64,000 nt of DNA from Camellia lanceoleosa (GCA_025200525.1 CM045760.1:43357932-43421931); one strand, 5' to 3'. Numbered from the stretch's first letter, positions 23,040 to 35,346 are shown. Program-made: numbers and translations. The notes: a model not told the origin generated them from the letters alone.

Positions 23040-23735
23040 TGTTGGCACCTCAAAACAATAGGATTAGTACAAGTGTGCACAATGTTATTCTTGCTTAAAA
23101 TAGGTCAAAGGGTCGACGCCAAGATATGATAGGGTTAACACCAAAATATAGTGAACAAAACTTAAGCTATGCAACAACAAAGGGTCGAAACCAAGACATG
23201 ATAGGGTCGACAGCAAAAACTAGTGAGAAAAGTTTAAGCCTTCTAACAGCAAAAGGTCAACACCAAGACATGATAGGGTCCCAAAAAAATAGTGAGCAAA
23301 GTTTAAGCATTTGAAACAGCAAAAGGTTGACACCAAGACATGACAGGGTCAACACCAAAAGACAGATAATAAAGTTTAAGTCTTTCAGCAGTAGAGGGTC
23401 GATACCCAATTAAGTGAGGGTCGACACCAAGAACTTATGGCAGTCAAGGCAGAAAATAAAAGAAAGCAAAGAGTCAACAACACATCTGCAGGTGTTGACC
23501 CTTAAATTTGGGTTTCAAAACCTAGCCGCCATTTCTGACTTCTGAGCAGACTTTTCTGACATCACTAAGGAGATAAATCTTATTCTATTTCAAAAGAGTT
23601 GTGGGCAACCACCTTTGACTTAGTGGAGAAACGATATTCTTATCTACACCATTCCCAAATTAGAAAAAGCAAAAAGCATGGAGACATATCTTATCTCCAC
23701 ATACCTAGATTTAAATTCTAAGTATGGGCATCACA
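23040..23735 (+). repeat. Copia-like LTR fragment, left part
   Basis: Begins TGTTGGCACCTC, a start typical of copia LTRs of the SIRE/Maximus type (family assignment tentative). It contains the 72-bp tandem array at 23112-23425. It is interrupted at 23735 by a gypsy solo LTR and resumes at 26000. The 3' LTR end is not visible. Confidence 0.6.
23112..23425. promoter_or_regulatory. 72-bp tandem repeat made of GTCGAC pairs (22 + 50 bp)
   Basis: GTCGAC or variants start at 23112, 23134, 23184, 23206, 23256, 23278, 23326, 23348, 23398 and 23420. Steps are 22, 50, 22, 50, 22, 48, 22, 50, 22. Each unit also has an AGTTTAAG-like word. The reading frame open across it is a repeat artefact. The paired palindrome layout parallels the CTCGAG arrays of the gypsy LTRs. 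Confidence 0.85.
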
Positions 23736-23987
23736 TGTGATGACCGGTATGTAATTCACCTTGTTCTCTTGAGTTATGTTGGATTTACTTTCGTTAGAAT
23801 GTTGGGTTTTAAGTGTGGTCCTGTCAACCGTTGGGTTCGTTGTTTGTTTTGAAAACTTCCTCCCAAAAAATCTATCATTCGTATTTATTTCGATCCCGAG
23901 TATTTCACTTGTTTCGAAGAGTGCGAGATCGGGTTCGGAGTGTCTAGAGTTGAGCCAAGGATTTTCTAGGCTGGAGGGCCAGGGTCG

Positions 23988-24157
23988 CACGTGCGAGAGA
24001 GGGGCCGCACGTGGGGAAAACAGGAGAGGCTTGAGAGTATACTGCAATAAATACAGGTGCAAGAGTGCAAGTGCGGGAGAAGGGCCGTACGTGCAGGGAT
24101 GAAGGCCGCACGTACGAGAGGCACGCTGCGCACATGCGGGAATGGGTGCCGCACGTG
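23988..24157. promoter_or_regulatory. CACGTG (G-box) palindrome array, 20-22 bp steps
   Basis: CACGTG or one-base variants at 23988, 24008, 24068, 24088, 24109, 24131 and 24152. Steps are 20, 60, 20, 21, 22, 21. The best copies extend to CGCACGTGCG. CACGTG is the classic plant G-box bound by bZIP and bHLH factors, so an enhancer role is plausible but unproven. Confidence 0.82.
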
Positions 24158-24225
24158 GGATGGTAGTTGGATCCGAAATTTTTTCCTTTTTTTCTGTCTT
24201 TGGGTTGAGTGTATCTCACATTTTA

Positions 24226-24228
<3 letters not shown>

Positions 24229-24258
<30 letters not shown>
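24229..24258. repeat. (CT)n microsatellite
   Basis: Pure CT run in the leader of the solo LTR; similar tracts occur after the promoter in most LTRs here. Confidence 0.95.
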
Positions 24259-24259
<1 letters not shown>

Positions 24260-25999
24260 AAAATGTCGTTTTCTCTTCATTCTCTCTAAAAACCTTCACC
24301 AAACATAAAAAACTCTTGATCTCTTCCAATCCATTGGGATTTTGATCCTATATCCTTTACGAATCTTGGAGAGCTAAGCGAGGGCTTCGTTGTGTGCGGT
24401 GAAGATTGAGTTGTGATACTGTTGATTTTGGGGGTTTCATCTCATTTCTTCTTTAAAACTTGAGGCAAGGATTTTCTTAGAGTTATATATATATATATAT
24501 ATATTTGCAAGATCTAGATGATTTTTGAAATCCTCCTTTGATAATTTTTGAAATTTGATTGTTAGCTTAAGAAGATGAGTGACTTTGAAAGTGGGTTTAC
24601 CCCTTATTCCTTTTTTAATAATCACTTGAGGGTTTTGAACTATATTGATTGAAGAAAGACGTTTTTGGGTGAGATTCTTTCAAATGTTTTGGAGGTGTAT
24701 GGTTGTGGTGAGAAAACCTAGAAATTGGGGGTTTTTAAAAGATCTTGAGAATCCATGGATGTCATGGCCATGTTTCTTTTGTGGGCCAAAATGAATGAAT
24801 GTTTTGGAAAATTTCTTATTTATATTTATATAAATGATAAGTTTCATGAAATATGAGAATTGTGATTTTGGAAGTTGTTCAAAATATTGATATAGTCTTG
24901 AAATGACTAAATTGTTGAGAATGCTCGAAATGTGGGAAATGTGTTATCCTTTGGATTTATTGGAAGAAAAGTATATATATATATATATATATTCATCTTG
25001 TGAAATTGCATTGAAAAGAGGATTGAGAATTGTGATCACAATGATAATATTGTGTGGAAGAATTGAACATGGAAGAAATGTTGCGTTACATTAATAATTG
25101 TTACATTGGCATATCAATTCATTTGATTATGTTAAGCTTTGAATTTAAATTTGAAAACTTTTGCATTGAGAAAAGAATGTTTTGAAATAAGTTTTTATGG
25201 AATAGTTTTGGGGTAAATATGTTGGCAAGTCCGGATAGGAGGTGCAGATGAAATTGATTAAGTTGGCTTGAGTATCCAGGGTGAAAGACCGAAAACACGC
25301 GCAGAGGAGGTACCACTTCCCTTCAGGTGAGAGACCGGAAAAGTGGGGTTTTGGTAGTGCTAGTTATGCCTGTGGACACCAACCTAGGGATTACTAGTGT
25401 CGTATTTACCGCCCCCTTGAATTAAATTGATAAATTTTGAATAGTTGGAATTGTAAGATATCATTGAGCGTGATGGTTTTCAAAGATGAAGATATGATTT
25501 ATTTTCAAAAAGGCATAGCATGGCACGTGCATTTCATCTCTTGAGACCTGTATAAAATGTATATACTTAGTTAAGAATTTCCTACTAGGCTTTATGCTCA
25601 CCCTACGAGATTTTTGTGCAGGAAAAGATGCGGTGATTTTGCCTAACTAAGGGTGTGGAAATGTATGTTGAGAGTACAATGTTTTCATTTTGCTGTGACA
25701 CTGTTTGTATGCCAAGGGCTATATTTGTGTGGGTCCGAGTAACCATTTTGTGTAACTAGACTTAAGTCTTAGAAATTGTAAACCCTTGAGGGTGTTTGTT
25801 TATTTGGTTTTGGATTGAATGTTCTATATGCTATAGATTCATGTATTAGAAATCATCGAATGTATAATCGCATGAGGATCTATTTGTATGAATCTCATGA
25901 TCATGTAATGCAAGTGTGGAGAATTTATTCCGGTTTTACCTCAAGGAGCCGTGATTGTTGTATTATTATTATGCTGAAAATTTAGGGCGTTACATCACA

Positions 26000-26261
26000 T
26001 CTTTTGAGGAGGCTCCACCTTCAAAGGCTTGATGATAGCCTGTACACACCTATGCTCTGCTTCAATAGCTAGAAAGCACACCCATGCTTTTCTCTAACGG
26101 CTAGAAGACTTTGAAGTCTATAAATGCTGTATTTCTCCAAATCTAAAGACACAAGAGCTTTGAGTATTCAAGTATTATCCCTAATCAATCTCTGCTACAC
26201 ATTAGACTTGTACTTTTACTTTCACATTTGAGTTTATTTTAAGTGTATCTCAAAATTCCCT
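26000..26261 (+). repeat. Copia-like LTR fragment, right part
   Basis: Continuation of 23040-23735 after the solo LTR. It contains a TATA-like TCTATAAATGC near 26117-26127 and an untranslated leader. It is cut near 26255-26270, where gypsy LTR sequence begins. Confidence 0.55.
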
Positions 26262-26375
26262 ATGCTGTCTGATTGCTCGAGCAGTCTGCGCGTATATCAG
26301 TTCATAAAAGTCACCTTTTAGATCACTTTTTCATTTCTGTCTCTCTCTCTAAATATTTCAAAAAACCTAGATCTA

Positions 26376-26420
<45 letters not shown>

Positions 26421-27486
26421 AAACTTGTCTTTAAACCTTAGATACACCATCATCTGTTGATTTCTCCACCATTGTCCTTTGGAGAAAAAGGTAGAGCGCA
26501 CCTAGAGCTTCGTTTTAATCTGAAAAGTTCGTGTTTTCGTCAACGTTGAGTTTTGGGGCTTTTGGGCTTTCTCCTCTTCAGGGGTTGAGGTAGGAATTTT
26601 CTTAACGGTGTGCATGTTGTTTAGCTTCATTATACGTTATTTTTGTTAGTTATGGGTTTTCAAAAAGATGGATTTGGATATATATTTATTAATGTACAAA
26701 TTTGGAGAAAAATACTTGTTTTCGTTTATGGTTTGGGATTGGTAACCTTGTGGTTGTTGTGTTATGTATTTTGAAGAAAATATTTGGTTTTAATGGATTT
26801 TCAAAGGTTAATAAAAAATTAGGGTTTTGGATGCTTTTATGGAAATAGGATGAAATTAGAATGGTTGTGGGATTTTGGTTGAAATGAGGTTTGGTTGAGA
26901 AAAGTTTTGGAATTATTAGAAAATACCGAGTATTATTTACTCTTTTGAAATGGTGGTTTTGTTGGAAACGATATGAACAGTTTTGAGAAAATTGTGTTTT
27001 TTGGTGGAGATTCACAAGACTTGTGAGGAGTGTGAATGTTATTTTGGGAATCATGAGATTTTGTATAAATCATTGGGATTTCGATTTGGTTATGATTTTG
27101 ATTTATTATCATTGTTGTTATCTTTTAATTAGAGATAATTGTTGTTGGTAACTGGTGGAGAGTTTTATTTGTTGTTATAGAAACTGCACGTGGATTAGGA
27201 AATGGAAACATTTGCAAATCATACATTGCATTGTGCATATCATGGTTTTGTAACTGGAGATTTGAATGTTTCGGGAAATATATTATTGTTTTGAAATGTA
27301 TGTATTGTATTATTGAAAGGGTAAATAAAATGGTGAAACTATGAGAGGGTGTTAAAGTAGAATTAAGTCGGCTTGTGTGTCCTTAGTGTAAGACCTAAAA
27401 CCCGCGTAGTAGGTGCCGAGCCTTCCGGTTAATACCAATAAAAATGACATAGTAACTTGTATAGTTACTATTATGAATACTAGCCC
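26262..27486 (+). repeat. Gypsy LTR, 5'-truncated, left part
   Basis: Begins around one CTCGAG site (26276) and a TATATCAGTTC promoter box (near 26294), continues through a (CT)n tract (26381-26419) and a U5-like region. It is interrupted at 27487 by a minus-strand LTR and resumes at 29547. U3 upstream of the last palindrome is missing. Confidence 0.7.
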
Positions 27487-29541
27487 TGTAACACACCGAA
27501 GTAATTAATAATAGTACCCTTTCACAATAATTACCAATTAATAATACATTTTAGAAAATAATATCTTTACATTCATATGATCCAGGTGTATAAAAGATGG
27601 CACATGTAATTATACATTCATAAGCTCTAACCTTGAATTTATAGCATGTATCATAAGCAAAAGATATGAAATAAGAGTTAAACTGATTAATGTATGCCTT
27701 AATGGCTACAACTTTTAAAGTCGATACTTGGTTACAACAAAAGTGACTTTGAAACTCAATACAGATAAAGTCCTATGCTTGTACAAAATAAATACAACAA
27801 AAACAAAACAAGAAGCTCTCGGCTCCAAGTCCTCCCAAGCTATGGCCTTGGCAGAGGTATATTATCACCACTTGAAAATGGTTTTCGACAGAGGGTGAGC
27901 CAAAGCCTAGTAAAGATACTCTAACACAGTATTTGAATTTTAACAAAGTTATAAGGTGAATTTATATGCAATGCTCATGCCAAAACATTTTATATCTCTT
28001 TCCACAAAAAAACCACGTAATGCCATGTTTATATCACAATTCATGAAATCATTTCCTTTACAGTAGAAAGTAGGAAAGTGGATACAACACTGGGAATCTC
28101 TAGGATGTGTCTACAAGTAGGCTACAAGCACTACCAATTGTCATTTTTACTTATATTAACCGGAAAGCTCGACACCTATCCGCGCGGGTTTCTGGACTTT
28201 CACCAAGAACATACAGGCTAACATAATTCCACAACTACACCCCTACCAAAATTCACCAAGGTATTCACCCATTTTTCTCAAAACAAAGTACATTTCAATG
28301 TGTTAAATATGTAACGATGCTTAATGCAAATGGATGAGAATTTAGTTTCAATTCACCTAATTCTCATGCAATTTCTACAACAATCATAGCTATCCTCCAC
28401 CAATAGCCTAAAACATATATCTCTAAACATATAGATAATTTCCAATAAAGGCATACTTTCCAAAATTTCAAGATAGGAGTGATAATTTATATCCAACTCC
28501 ACCATCATCCTCCTTATCGTCCCAATTTCATAAAACCAACAACAATCCCATTTTCTCTTTACAAAATGAAATATTCACAATTTAGGGAAAAATCTCATTT
28601 TCTTTATAAATCAATTCCAAGGTTAAAATCCACCAATTTATCACAACTCAACCACATTTACAAACCTATATTCATATTCAAGAACCCATTTGGAAAACCC
28701 TTCTTTTGATTTCAAACCAAAACCCTAGCTTTATTCCAAAAATTTCCAATATCAAGATTTCTTTAAAAGGAAAATCACCAAGTTTAAAATCATACTAAAG
28801 TGTGGATAAGTCCCTATCTCAAAGCTTGAAGACAAGGGAGAGAGAGAATAAATTTCAATAGAGTTGAAAATGGACTTTGCTCCAATGAAATGGAAGCTCT
28901 AGGTGAGCTCTACCTTTTTAACAAAGGGACTATGATGTAAAGATCAATAGATTGAGAGTATTTAGAGGTTGAAGATGAGTTTTAGAGAGAGGGGGTCTAG
29001 ATTTAGGGTTTTGAAATGTTTAGAGAGAGAGATATTAAAAAGTGACTTTTAAAGACTGATATACGTGCAGACCGCTTGAGCGACCAGACACAAAAAAAAG
29101 AGACACTGCTCGAGTGAACAAAGTACCACTCGAGTGAAGAATGCCACCCTTCTAGTACTTTTGCAGGCCTGCAAAAGAACTGAGAGTTCTAAAACACCGC
29201 TCGAGCTCAAGAAGGACCATTCGAGCCAAGACTACTTAAGTGCAAGAAATACCACTCGAGCGAAGAATGCCATACTCCTTGTAGTTTTGCAGACCTACAA
29301 AAATACTAGAAGTTCTCAAAGTTCGCTCGAGCACAAGAAAGTTCGCTCGAGTGAACAAGCCAAAATCTGGGTAGCAACAGTTTTGAAAAACTAACTCCCA
29401 ACTTGTTTAAAATACAACCAAGACATTCTAATAACCAAACTCAACAAGGAATAAGACGAAAGAAGACATGAATAACCATCAAGCCAAGAAATCGTGGATC
29501 CAAAACAATGAACGGGTCGGGTTTAAACCAGAATCGCTATA
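27487..29541 (-). mobile_element. Gypsy solo LTR, minus strand, with imperfect duplication
   Basis: Minus strand reads TATAGCGATTCTGG to TGTTACA. It resembles the LTRs of the element at 37291-47006, including the TATAGCGAT start and Clustered CTCGAG sites. Flanks AGCCC (27482-27486) and AGACC (29542-29546) differ by one base and are the likely duplication. No internal region, hence a solo LTR of about 2.05 kb. Confidence 0.82.
29075..29351 (-). promoter_or_regulatory. CTCGAG array, 20-bp pairs (minus-strand solo LTR)
   Basis: Sites at 29075, 29109, 29129, 29200, 29220, 29235, 29255, 29326 and 29346. Steps are 34, 20, 71, 20, 15, 20, 71, 20. The 71-bp gaps contain a CAAAAGTACT-like segment also found between pairs in other LTRs. 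Confidence 0.78.
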
Positions 29542-29546
29542 AGACC

Positions 29547-30124
29547 TACAGATTTATTCATTATATTTACCACTTGAATGTTTTGAAAGAATATTGTTGA
29601 TTTGGAACGATCTTTTGGAAATCTCGCATTGCATTGTTTCAAAGAGGGAAAAATGAATGTTTTATCATGACATTTCATGTGCATACATCTTATGACAATG
29701 TTAAGCATCATACATGTTATTAAGTTTATTTCTACTGGGCTTTATGCTCACCTTACGAGGAAAAGCACTTTTAAGTGAATTGGAGTGCCTCCGCCAAGGT
29801 GATGACTTGGGAGGGTCTTGGAGCTTGAGGCTCATATTCATCAATTTCTTGGTTATTGTTGTAAATTAAACCAGGGGCTTCTTTGTATTGAGCTGTGGCT
29901 CATTTGCTGTAATCGGGCAAGGCCTTGGAAATTTGTCACCTTTAAGGCATTAACTTGTAATAATTTAGTTTTATTTATTTTGGATTTAATTCATGTTGTA
30001 GAACCAAAAGAATGTACTAAGGTATGTATTGGAAATGATGTTGTATAATCATATTGATGTTGTGTTCATCATGTTTGTAATATTATGCAGGAGTAGATTG
30101 TTTACTTAGTTTTGGGGCGTTACA
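29547..30124 (+). repeat. Gypsy LTR, right part
   Basis: Resumes the LTR broken at 27486; includes TTTCTACTGGGCTTTATGCTC near 29727 and ends TTTTGGGGCGTTACA at 30124. No target duplication can be assigned because the left end is truncated. Confidence 0.75.
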
Positions 30125-31149
30125 GTCTTTACAATTTATGAGTGAGAAAAAATAAATAAGTAAAATTTTGTATTGTATTACTTGTGTATATAATGTATAT
30201 TTAATATGATCTAACGATCTAAATTGTTTTAATATCATCTAATGGCTAATAATTATTTGTATATTCAATATTTATATATTTAATTTGGCTTTCGAGTTGC
30301 TCGAGTTGTTTGATATCTTTGCCTAAACCCGCCCAAATTTAATTCAGACTTTAAATTTTTGTCAAAACCTGTACCAAGTTTAAAAATATTTTGTCCAATC
30401 TCTAAAAAATTTCGGGCTGAGCTCGAGTTGCTCGGGTTGAACCCACCCAAGTTGTACCCCTAGCTACTATGGTCTTTGATTTCAATGTTTTATTGATTAG
30501 TGGATGTTTGGGATTTACTTATTTTTGATTTATTAACTTTTTACATAAAGATGTGAAGAAAAATAGAAAAATAATGTGACAACTTGTAACAAACAAGCTG
30601 CTTATATAGCAACTTTCCAAACTTTTACTAAATGAAATGGAATAATATGATAATTTTTTTTAAATATTCATTTTATGTTTTATTCACTCAAAAAATAATA
30701 AAAAATTGCATTATAAAAGAAATAATAATTATTCTATAAAAGATAAAAGAATAATCATTTCGTTCCCTTGCACCTCATTCTATTGCATCTCATTCCATTC
30801 CGCTACCTGAATTTTTTTTCCAAAAATAAGATTAATTTCTTACAAAATAAAATAAAATAAATGATAGAAATTTTTATTTCTATTATAAGATACAATTATG
30901 GAATAAATAGATGAGCTAAAGATTTAGGTCAAATGAGTGGACATTTTTTTTATTAAGTTTGATTAGGATGGGATAATCGAATGATGATATAAACCATCAA
31001 TGATCATGTGCTATTACCGTTACACTTTCATTTGATTAGATTTTTATTAAATTATTTTTAGACCCATGCAAGGCACGAACTATTATTGTGATAAATTTAA
31101 ATTTTCAAAATGCAAATCTTCAAACAAATTATTTTTTTTGGTTCGATTT
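30125..31149. other. AT-rich DNA with one hAT-like end
   Basis: The segment 30290-30465 has repeated CTCGAGTTGCTCG/CCCGCCC words and ends TTGTACCCCTAG, resembling one terminus of a hAT-type element. No partner end was found. The remainder is AT-rich and non-coding. Confidence 0.4.
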
Positions 31150-31420
31150 TTTAAAAATTATTTTTAGACTGAATTTCATTTGTTTAATAAATTTTTTCAT
31201 ACTTTATTCATTTTTTTTTCAACTTTTTAAATTCAGATACACCTAAAAAATAAAATTAATGGACTAAACTATTAAAAAAAAAATCACTAAAAACAAATGA
31301 GAACAAAGGCATGTGTACATTTTTGTTTTGAATTTTTATTTATTTTAAATGATTTTTTAAAAAATATTTTAATTAATTTTTTTTTAACTTTTTAAATGTA
31401 TCACTTGCACATGACATTTT
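31150..31420. repeat. AT-rich inverted-repeat element (MITE-like, second member)
   Basis: Fold-back sequence similar to 18920-19265: TTTCATACTTTATTCATTTTT facing AATTAATGGACTAAACTATT, with loop AGATACACCTAAAAA. Confidence 0.5.
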
Positions 31421-31776
31421 AAATGGAATACCTTAAATGATATTATCAATCTATTTAGTTTGATTTAAAAAAAAGTATTTATGAGTTTTTAAATTTTTAA
31501 TTAACATATTCCATATTTAAAAAGAAAAAATGTAAGGTACTTTTGGTTGAGGTTTAAATTGACCAAAAAAAAAAAAAAAAACATAAAGACAAAAAAAAGC
31601 TAAAGAAAAAAGAAAAAATGAAGAGAATTAAGTGCTAGATATTAAAATAATATGAAATAATAGTTGAGGGGTTGAAATATAATTTGTCAAAATTTATATT
31701 AAATAGATAAATACATAGATGGGAAGGCATTGCTGGGCCCAACTCACATGGGCAATTCCAAAACACACCTTATAAT

Positions 31777-32010
31777 GGCCCTGTTTGGTAGAGCTGTGGG
31801 AAAGTACTTATACCTTATACATTAACAGCTTATAACTTATAACTATGAACATAAGCTGATTTATGAGTTATAAATTAAGCTTCTCCTGCTCCACTCAAAG
31901 AATAAGTTGATTTCTGACTTACAAAAAGCTATAAGCTGTATTGTTAAGTTAAACCAAACACATCAAAATAGTTTAAATTAAGCTGAAATTAAACTGTACC
32001 AAATAGGGCC
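31777..32010. mobile_element. Small MITE with GGCCCTGTTTGGTA termini
   Basis: 234-bp element with terminal inverted repeats GGCCCTGTTTGGTA and TACCAAATAGGGCC (one mismatch), flanked by AAT on both sides. The 3-bp duplication and termini suggest a PIF/Harbinger (Tourist-like) MITE; hAT is the alternative. The interior contains AGCTTATAACTTATAA repeats and no coding sequence. Confidence 0.75.
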
Positions 32011-32649
32011 AATAACAGCCAAAAAAAGTGAAGCAGTAACGACAACTATGGGCAAATGTAGAAGAAGCAGGTCAAATACAAGCCATGGTAACCAAAGAGC
32101 CTCTTATATATAGATATGTGGGGTTTGTATGTGATAGAGATAAGGGTAAGTATCCGTCCAGTCATTTTTTTTTTGGGGGTAAAGTCCAGTCAAGTTGAGC
32201 TCACATTAGATAGTAAGTAATTTTAAATTAAATAAATTATTCAATACTTTCTCTCTTATCACTTTGTCTTCTAAAAGTCTACCACAAAAAGTGGTAAATT
32301 TTATAATTTAGACTAATAACTATTTATTTAAAATACTATCTAAATTTATTCTAAGAATATTAAATAATTTCTCATTAATTTGATATCGGACCTAATCTAG
32401 TTACCTTAAATTGCCTACTTAACTTGACATATATGGCCTATTAAATTGTTTTTGGTCTTAAAGTATATTAAATGAGTCTGAGGTTTTTAATAAGTGTTCA
32501 GCTTATCTCATGTCGAGATTAGGGTTGGTTTGGGATGTCCTAAAAAAGTGCACTTTTTTACTTATTGGTGGGTTTGGGTTGGATTTGATGTGATGTGTTA
32601 GAGAGGTGATGTGATTTAAATAAGATGATGTGACTTAAATAAGATAGTG

Positions 32650-33045
32650 ACTTTTTGACTTATTTAGTACATGCCAAACTATTGGACTGTTCAGTCTGGC
32701 CCATAGGCCCATTTTTGGGTTCTGTTTCAATAATTCGAACTGTTCAATGTACAGAACTCGTCGAGTACTATATTTCTGTAAAAAATCACGTTGATCGGAC
32801 ATTGATAGCTATTTCAATGGATCAGAATTCTGTCAACTGTTTATTTTTTCACCATTTATTTTTTTTAATACAAATCTGATCCGGTCAAATAGCTATCGAT
32901 ATCCGATCAACGTGATGTTTTACAAGAATATAGCACTCGACGAGTTTTATATATTGAACGGTTCAGATTATCGAAATAGGGTCCAAAAATGAGCCTATAG
33001 GTCGGATTAAACGATCCAATCTTGATCTCAAACATGAGACAAGCT
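32650..33045. repeat. Hairpin inverted repeat, family H copy 2
   Basis: Arms of about 160 bp (32680-32835 and 32878-33035) around a short AT-rich loop. The arms carry CTCGTCGAGTACTATATT and CGTTGATCGGA-like blocks. Transcription through it would give a long hairpin RNA. Confidence 0.8.
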
Positions 33046-33295
33046 GGACCCTTTTAATAATTATTTGAATATTTGGACAATATTTTGACCTTTTTACTTA
33101 TGTTTGAATTTCCCATAAAAAAAAAAAAAACTTACGTTTGAATTTAAGCTCTAAACAAAACATTTATATATTTTTTATTATTTTTTTTATTAGTTCTAGA
33201 GTTTATTCAATTTGTGTGCACATTTTTTCCCCCTTAATTGTAACGGGTGAGCTCTACAAGTTGATAAGGCTGTACCAAGTCAATTTTACAAAACT

Positions 33296-33530
33296 TGTCA
33301 ATTAAATTTTAGCTAAGCGTTTACTGTTAAACATTTATTTCAATTATAGAACGTGGGTTCAAGTAAAGCTGATGTAACATTGCTATATCAACTTTATGTT
33401 AATATTTCCTCTATAAAAAAAAAAAAAAACTTTATCTTAATATTTATTTCAATTATAAAACGTGGATTCAAGTAAGCTGATGTAACTTTACTATATCAAC
33501 TTTACGTAATATATTGTTAATAGATTTTTA
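33296..33530 (+). repeat. Partly duplicated repeat, also found at 49910-51440
   Basis: A segment with TTTATTTCAATTATA and GATGTAAC(A/T)TT(G/A)CTATATCAAC occurs twice in tandem (33325-33400 and 33440-33515), separated by a poly-A run. A third copy hosts the LINE-like insertion at 49965-51266. Confidence 0.7.
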
Positions 33531-34341
33531 AGTAGTTATACAAAAGTCTCATATATATTCAATTTTAGTAACACTTAAAAGGTGGTCGCTTTCTGCCTCT
33601 AAGTTTAAACAAAATTTAAGACGCTAAATGAGGGGTAGGTATTATGTTGTGTTATTTCAAAATTATCTCAATATTAATTAAATGTATTTATTTTTATGTT
33701 ATGATATGGTGTCATTTCGGTTCATATCTATTTACTTTGTCATTAATTCACTAATTTTGTGTATTATTATAGTTGTGTCGAAAATTCTCATTCTTTTTTA
33801 AAATTAATTTTAGCTCTTATAGCATTGGTAGACCCAAAATATAAGGATTTGACTCAACTAATTTAAGTTCACAATTTAAATTACAGGCCCTATATAAATT
33901 ATAAATGCTTAATTAGCAATTTTGAATCTAAAAATACAATAAAAGCAACATTTAACTAATATTTTGTCGTAGTTGGCTCAAATTTTTTTTTTTGTATTAT
34001 AAATTCTATTTTATTTAATATTTTTTTTATACATTGGGTGATTTTTTTTTATTATCTAGATTTTGATAAATCATAAAGCAATAAGACTCAATTTGTCGTT
34101 TTCTTTCTTCTTCTTCTTTTTTTTTTTTTTGTTTTGTTTTGTTTTTTGTTCATGTAAAGATTCTTCATGTCTTGATTTATGTAAATAAATTAAGTATATA
34201 ATTTTAGTGATTATATATGCAGCAGGTATTAACAAATAAAAATATTGCAAGTATTTATTATTTTTTGTAAACATTTTTAATTTTTAATTTTTTAATTTTA
34301 TATAATTATATACAAAGAGCCTAATTTTGTAAGTTCTCCTA
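33531..34341. other. AT-rich DNA without gene
   Basis: Poly-A/T tracts and simple sequence; no feature recognised. Confidence 0.5.
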
Positions 34342-35346
34342 TGTTAGGTTTTTATTCTTGACAATCTCGTTTGACAAAATCCTTTAAGTTGTAATTTTGT
34401 CCAACTTTTATTTCGGTGAGGCTATGAGTTTTTAGATGCGAATTCAACCCAAATTGTGCTTTACAGAGATGTTTCAAAAGTTAATTCTTTCATGTTTGCC
34501 GCGTCACTGACTATGTCGGGGATCGAGTTGCCTGGTCAGCTCGCATGGGTCCAGGGGGCAGCGCCTTTGAAGCAAAAGGCAAAATTGCAGTCGAAGTTGT
34601 TTGTCTACTTGAGCAGCCATTCTTGTGCTTAAGCGGAGATCGCAACCTTTCAAAAGTTTCACTTGCCTGCAAAAGTACTGGGAGTTGTTTTTTTCCGTTC
34701 GAGTGGCCACTCCTATGCTTGAGCGACCATTTTTGCGCTCGAGCGGAGATCGCGGATTTGTTTTCTATAAATATGTGTTTCAGTCCGATTTTAGGATACG
34801 ATTTTCAGATCTTCTTTTTGGGTATTAGGGTTTTCATCTGGGGCTTCTTTGCTTGTTTCCTTTGATATCTTTGAGAGTTTATATAATGAATTGAGTAGGT
34901 TATATCAAAGGGTTTATTTATTTTATTTTATTCACAAAAGAGAGATTTGTTATTAGGTGAATTCTATGGAATTTAGGCCTGAAGTTTTGGTGGATTCTGG
35001 AGTGGCTCATTGTCATGGATTCGACATCGGCGTTGTGGATTTAACGTTGGGTAAGATAATTCCAAGATGAAGACGGGGCTGGAAGAGGCATATAGGGTCG
35101 GTTCGATTTGGGCGTGGATTCACTAGGTAATTGAGAGTACACTTGTGTAATTCTTTTTTGTCATCTTAGTGAATTGTTTTGTGACTTTTGCCCGTGATTT
35201 TTTTTTTCACAATTGGAGGTGCTCCAATTGTGATTTTTTCATGCTAAAATCGTTGTGTCAATTTGTCTTGATTGGTTGATTGGGATTGTTATTTACTGGT
35301 TAAAATTGATACATAATCACAAATCAATATTTAGGGGATTTCTAGA
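34342..35346 (+). repeat. Copia 5' LTR
   Basis: About 1.0 kb. U3 contains the module at 34495-34690 shared with the gypsy LTR at 16528-16820, a palindrome array, then TATA box CTATAAATA at 34765. The 3' boundary is uncertain by about 10 bp. Confidence 0.88.
34608..34743. promoter_or_regulatory. CTCGAG-type array in the copia 5' LTR, steps 20-70-20-20
   Basis: Sites at 34608 (CTTGAG), 34628 (CTTAAG), 34698 (TTCGAG), 34718 (CTTGAG) and 34738 (CTCGAG). The TATA box starts 27 bp after the last site start, as in the 3' LTR (49259 to 49286). Confidence 0.8.

Larger units (their letters stand above)
23736..25994 (+). mobile_element. Gypsy solo LTR with TCACA duplication
   Basis: Starts TGTGATGACCGG, ends TTAGGGCGTTACA, and is flanked by TCACA at 23731-23735 and 25995-25999. 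No internal region is present. From about 24370 onward it matches the R-U5 of the LTR at 16513-18492 (for example GGGTTTCATCTCATTTCTTC and the segment CACCCTACGAGATTTTTGTGC). Its U3 has CACGTG instead of CTCGAG palindromes. Recombination between two LTRs of a full element is the usual origin. Confidence 0.92.

Noticed and set aside
23126..23314. Repetitive 62-codon frame (MIGS...SEQ units)
   Set aside because: It is the translation of the 72-bp tandem repeat; 72 is divisible by three, so the frame stays open by chance.
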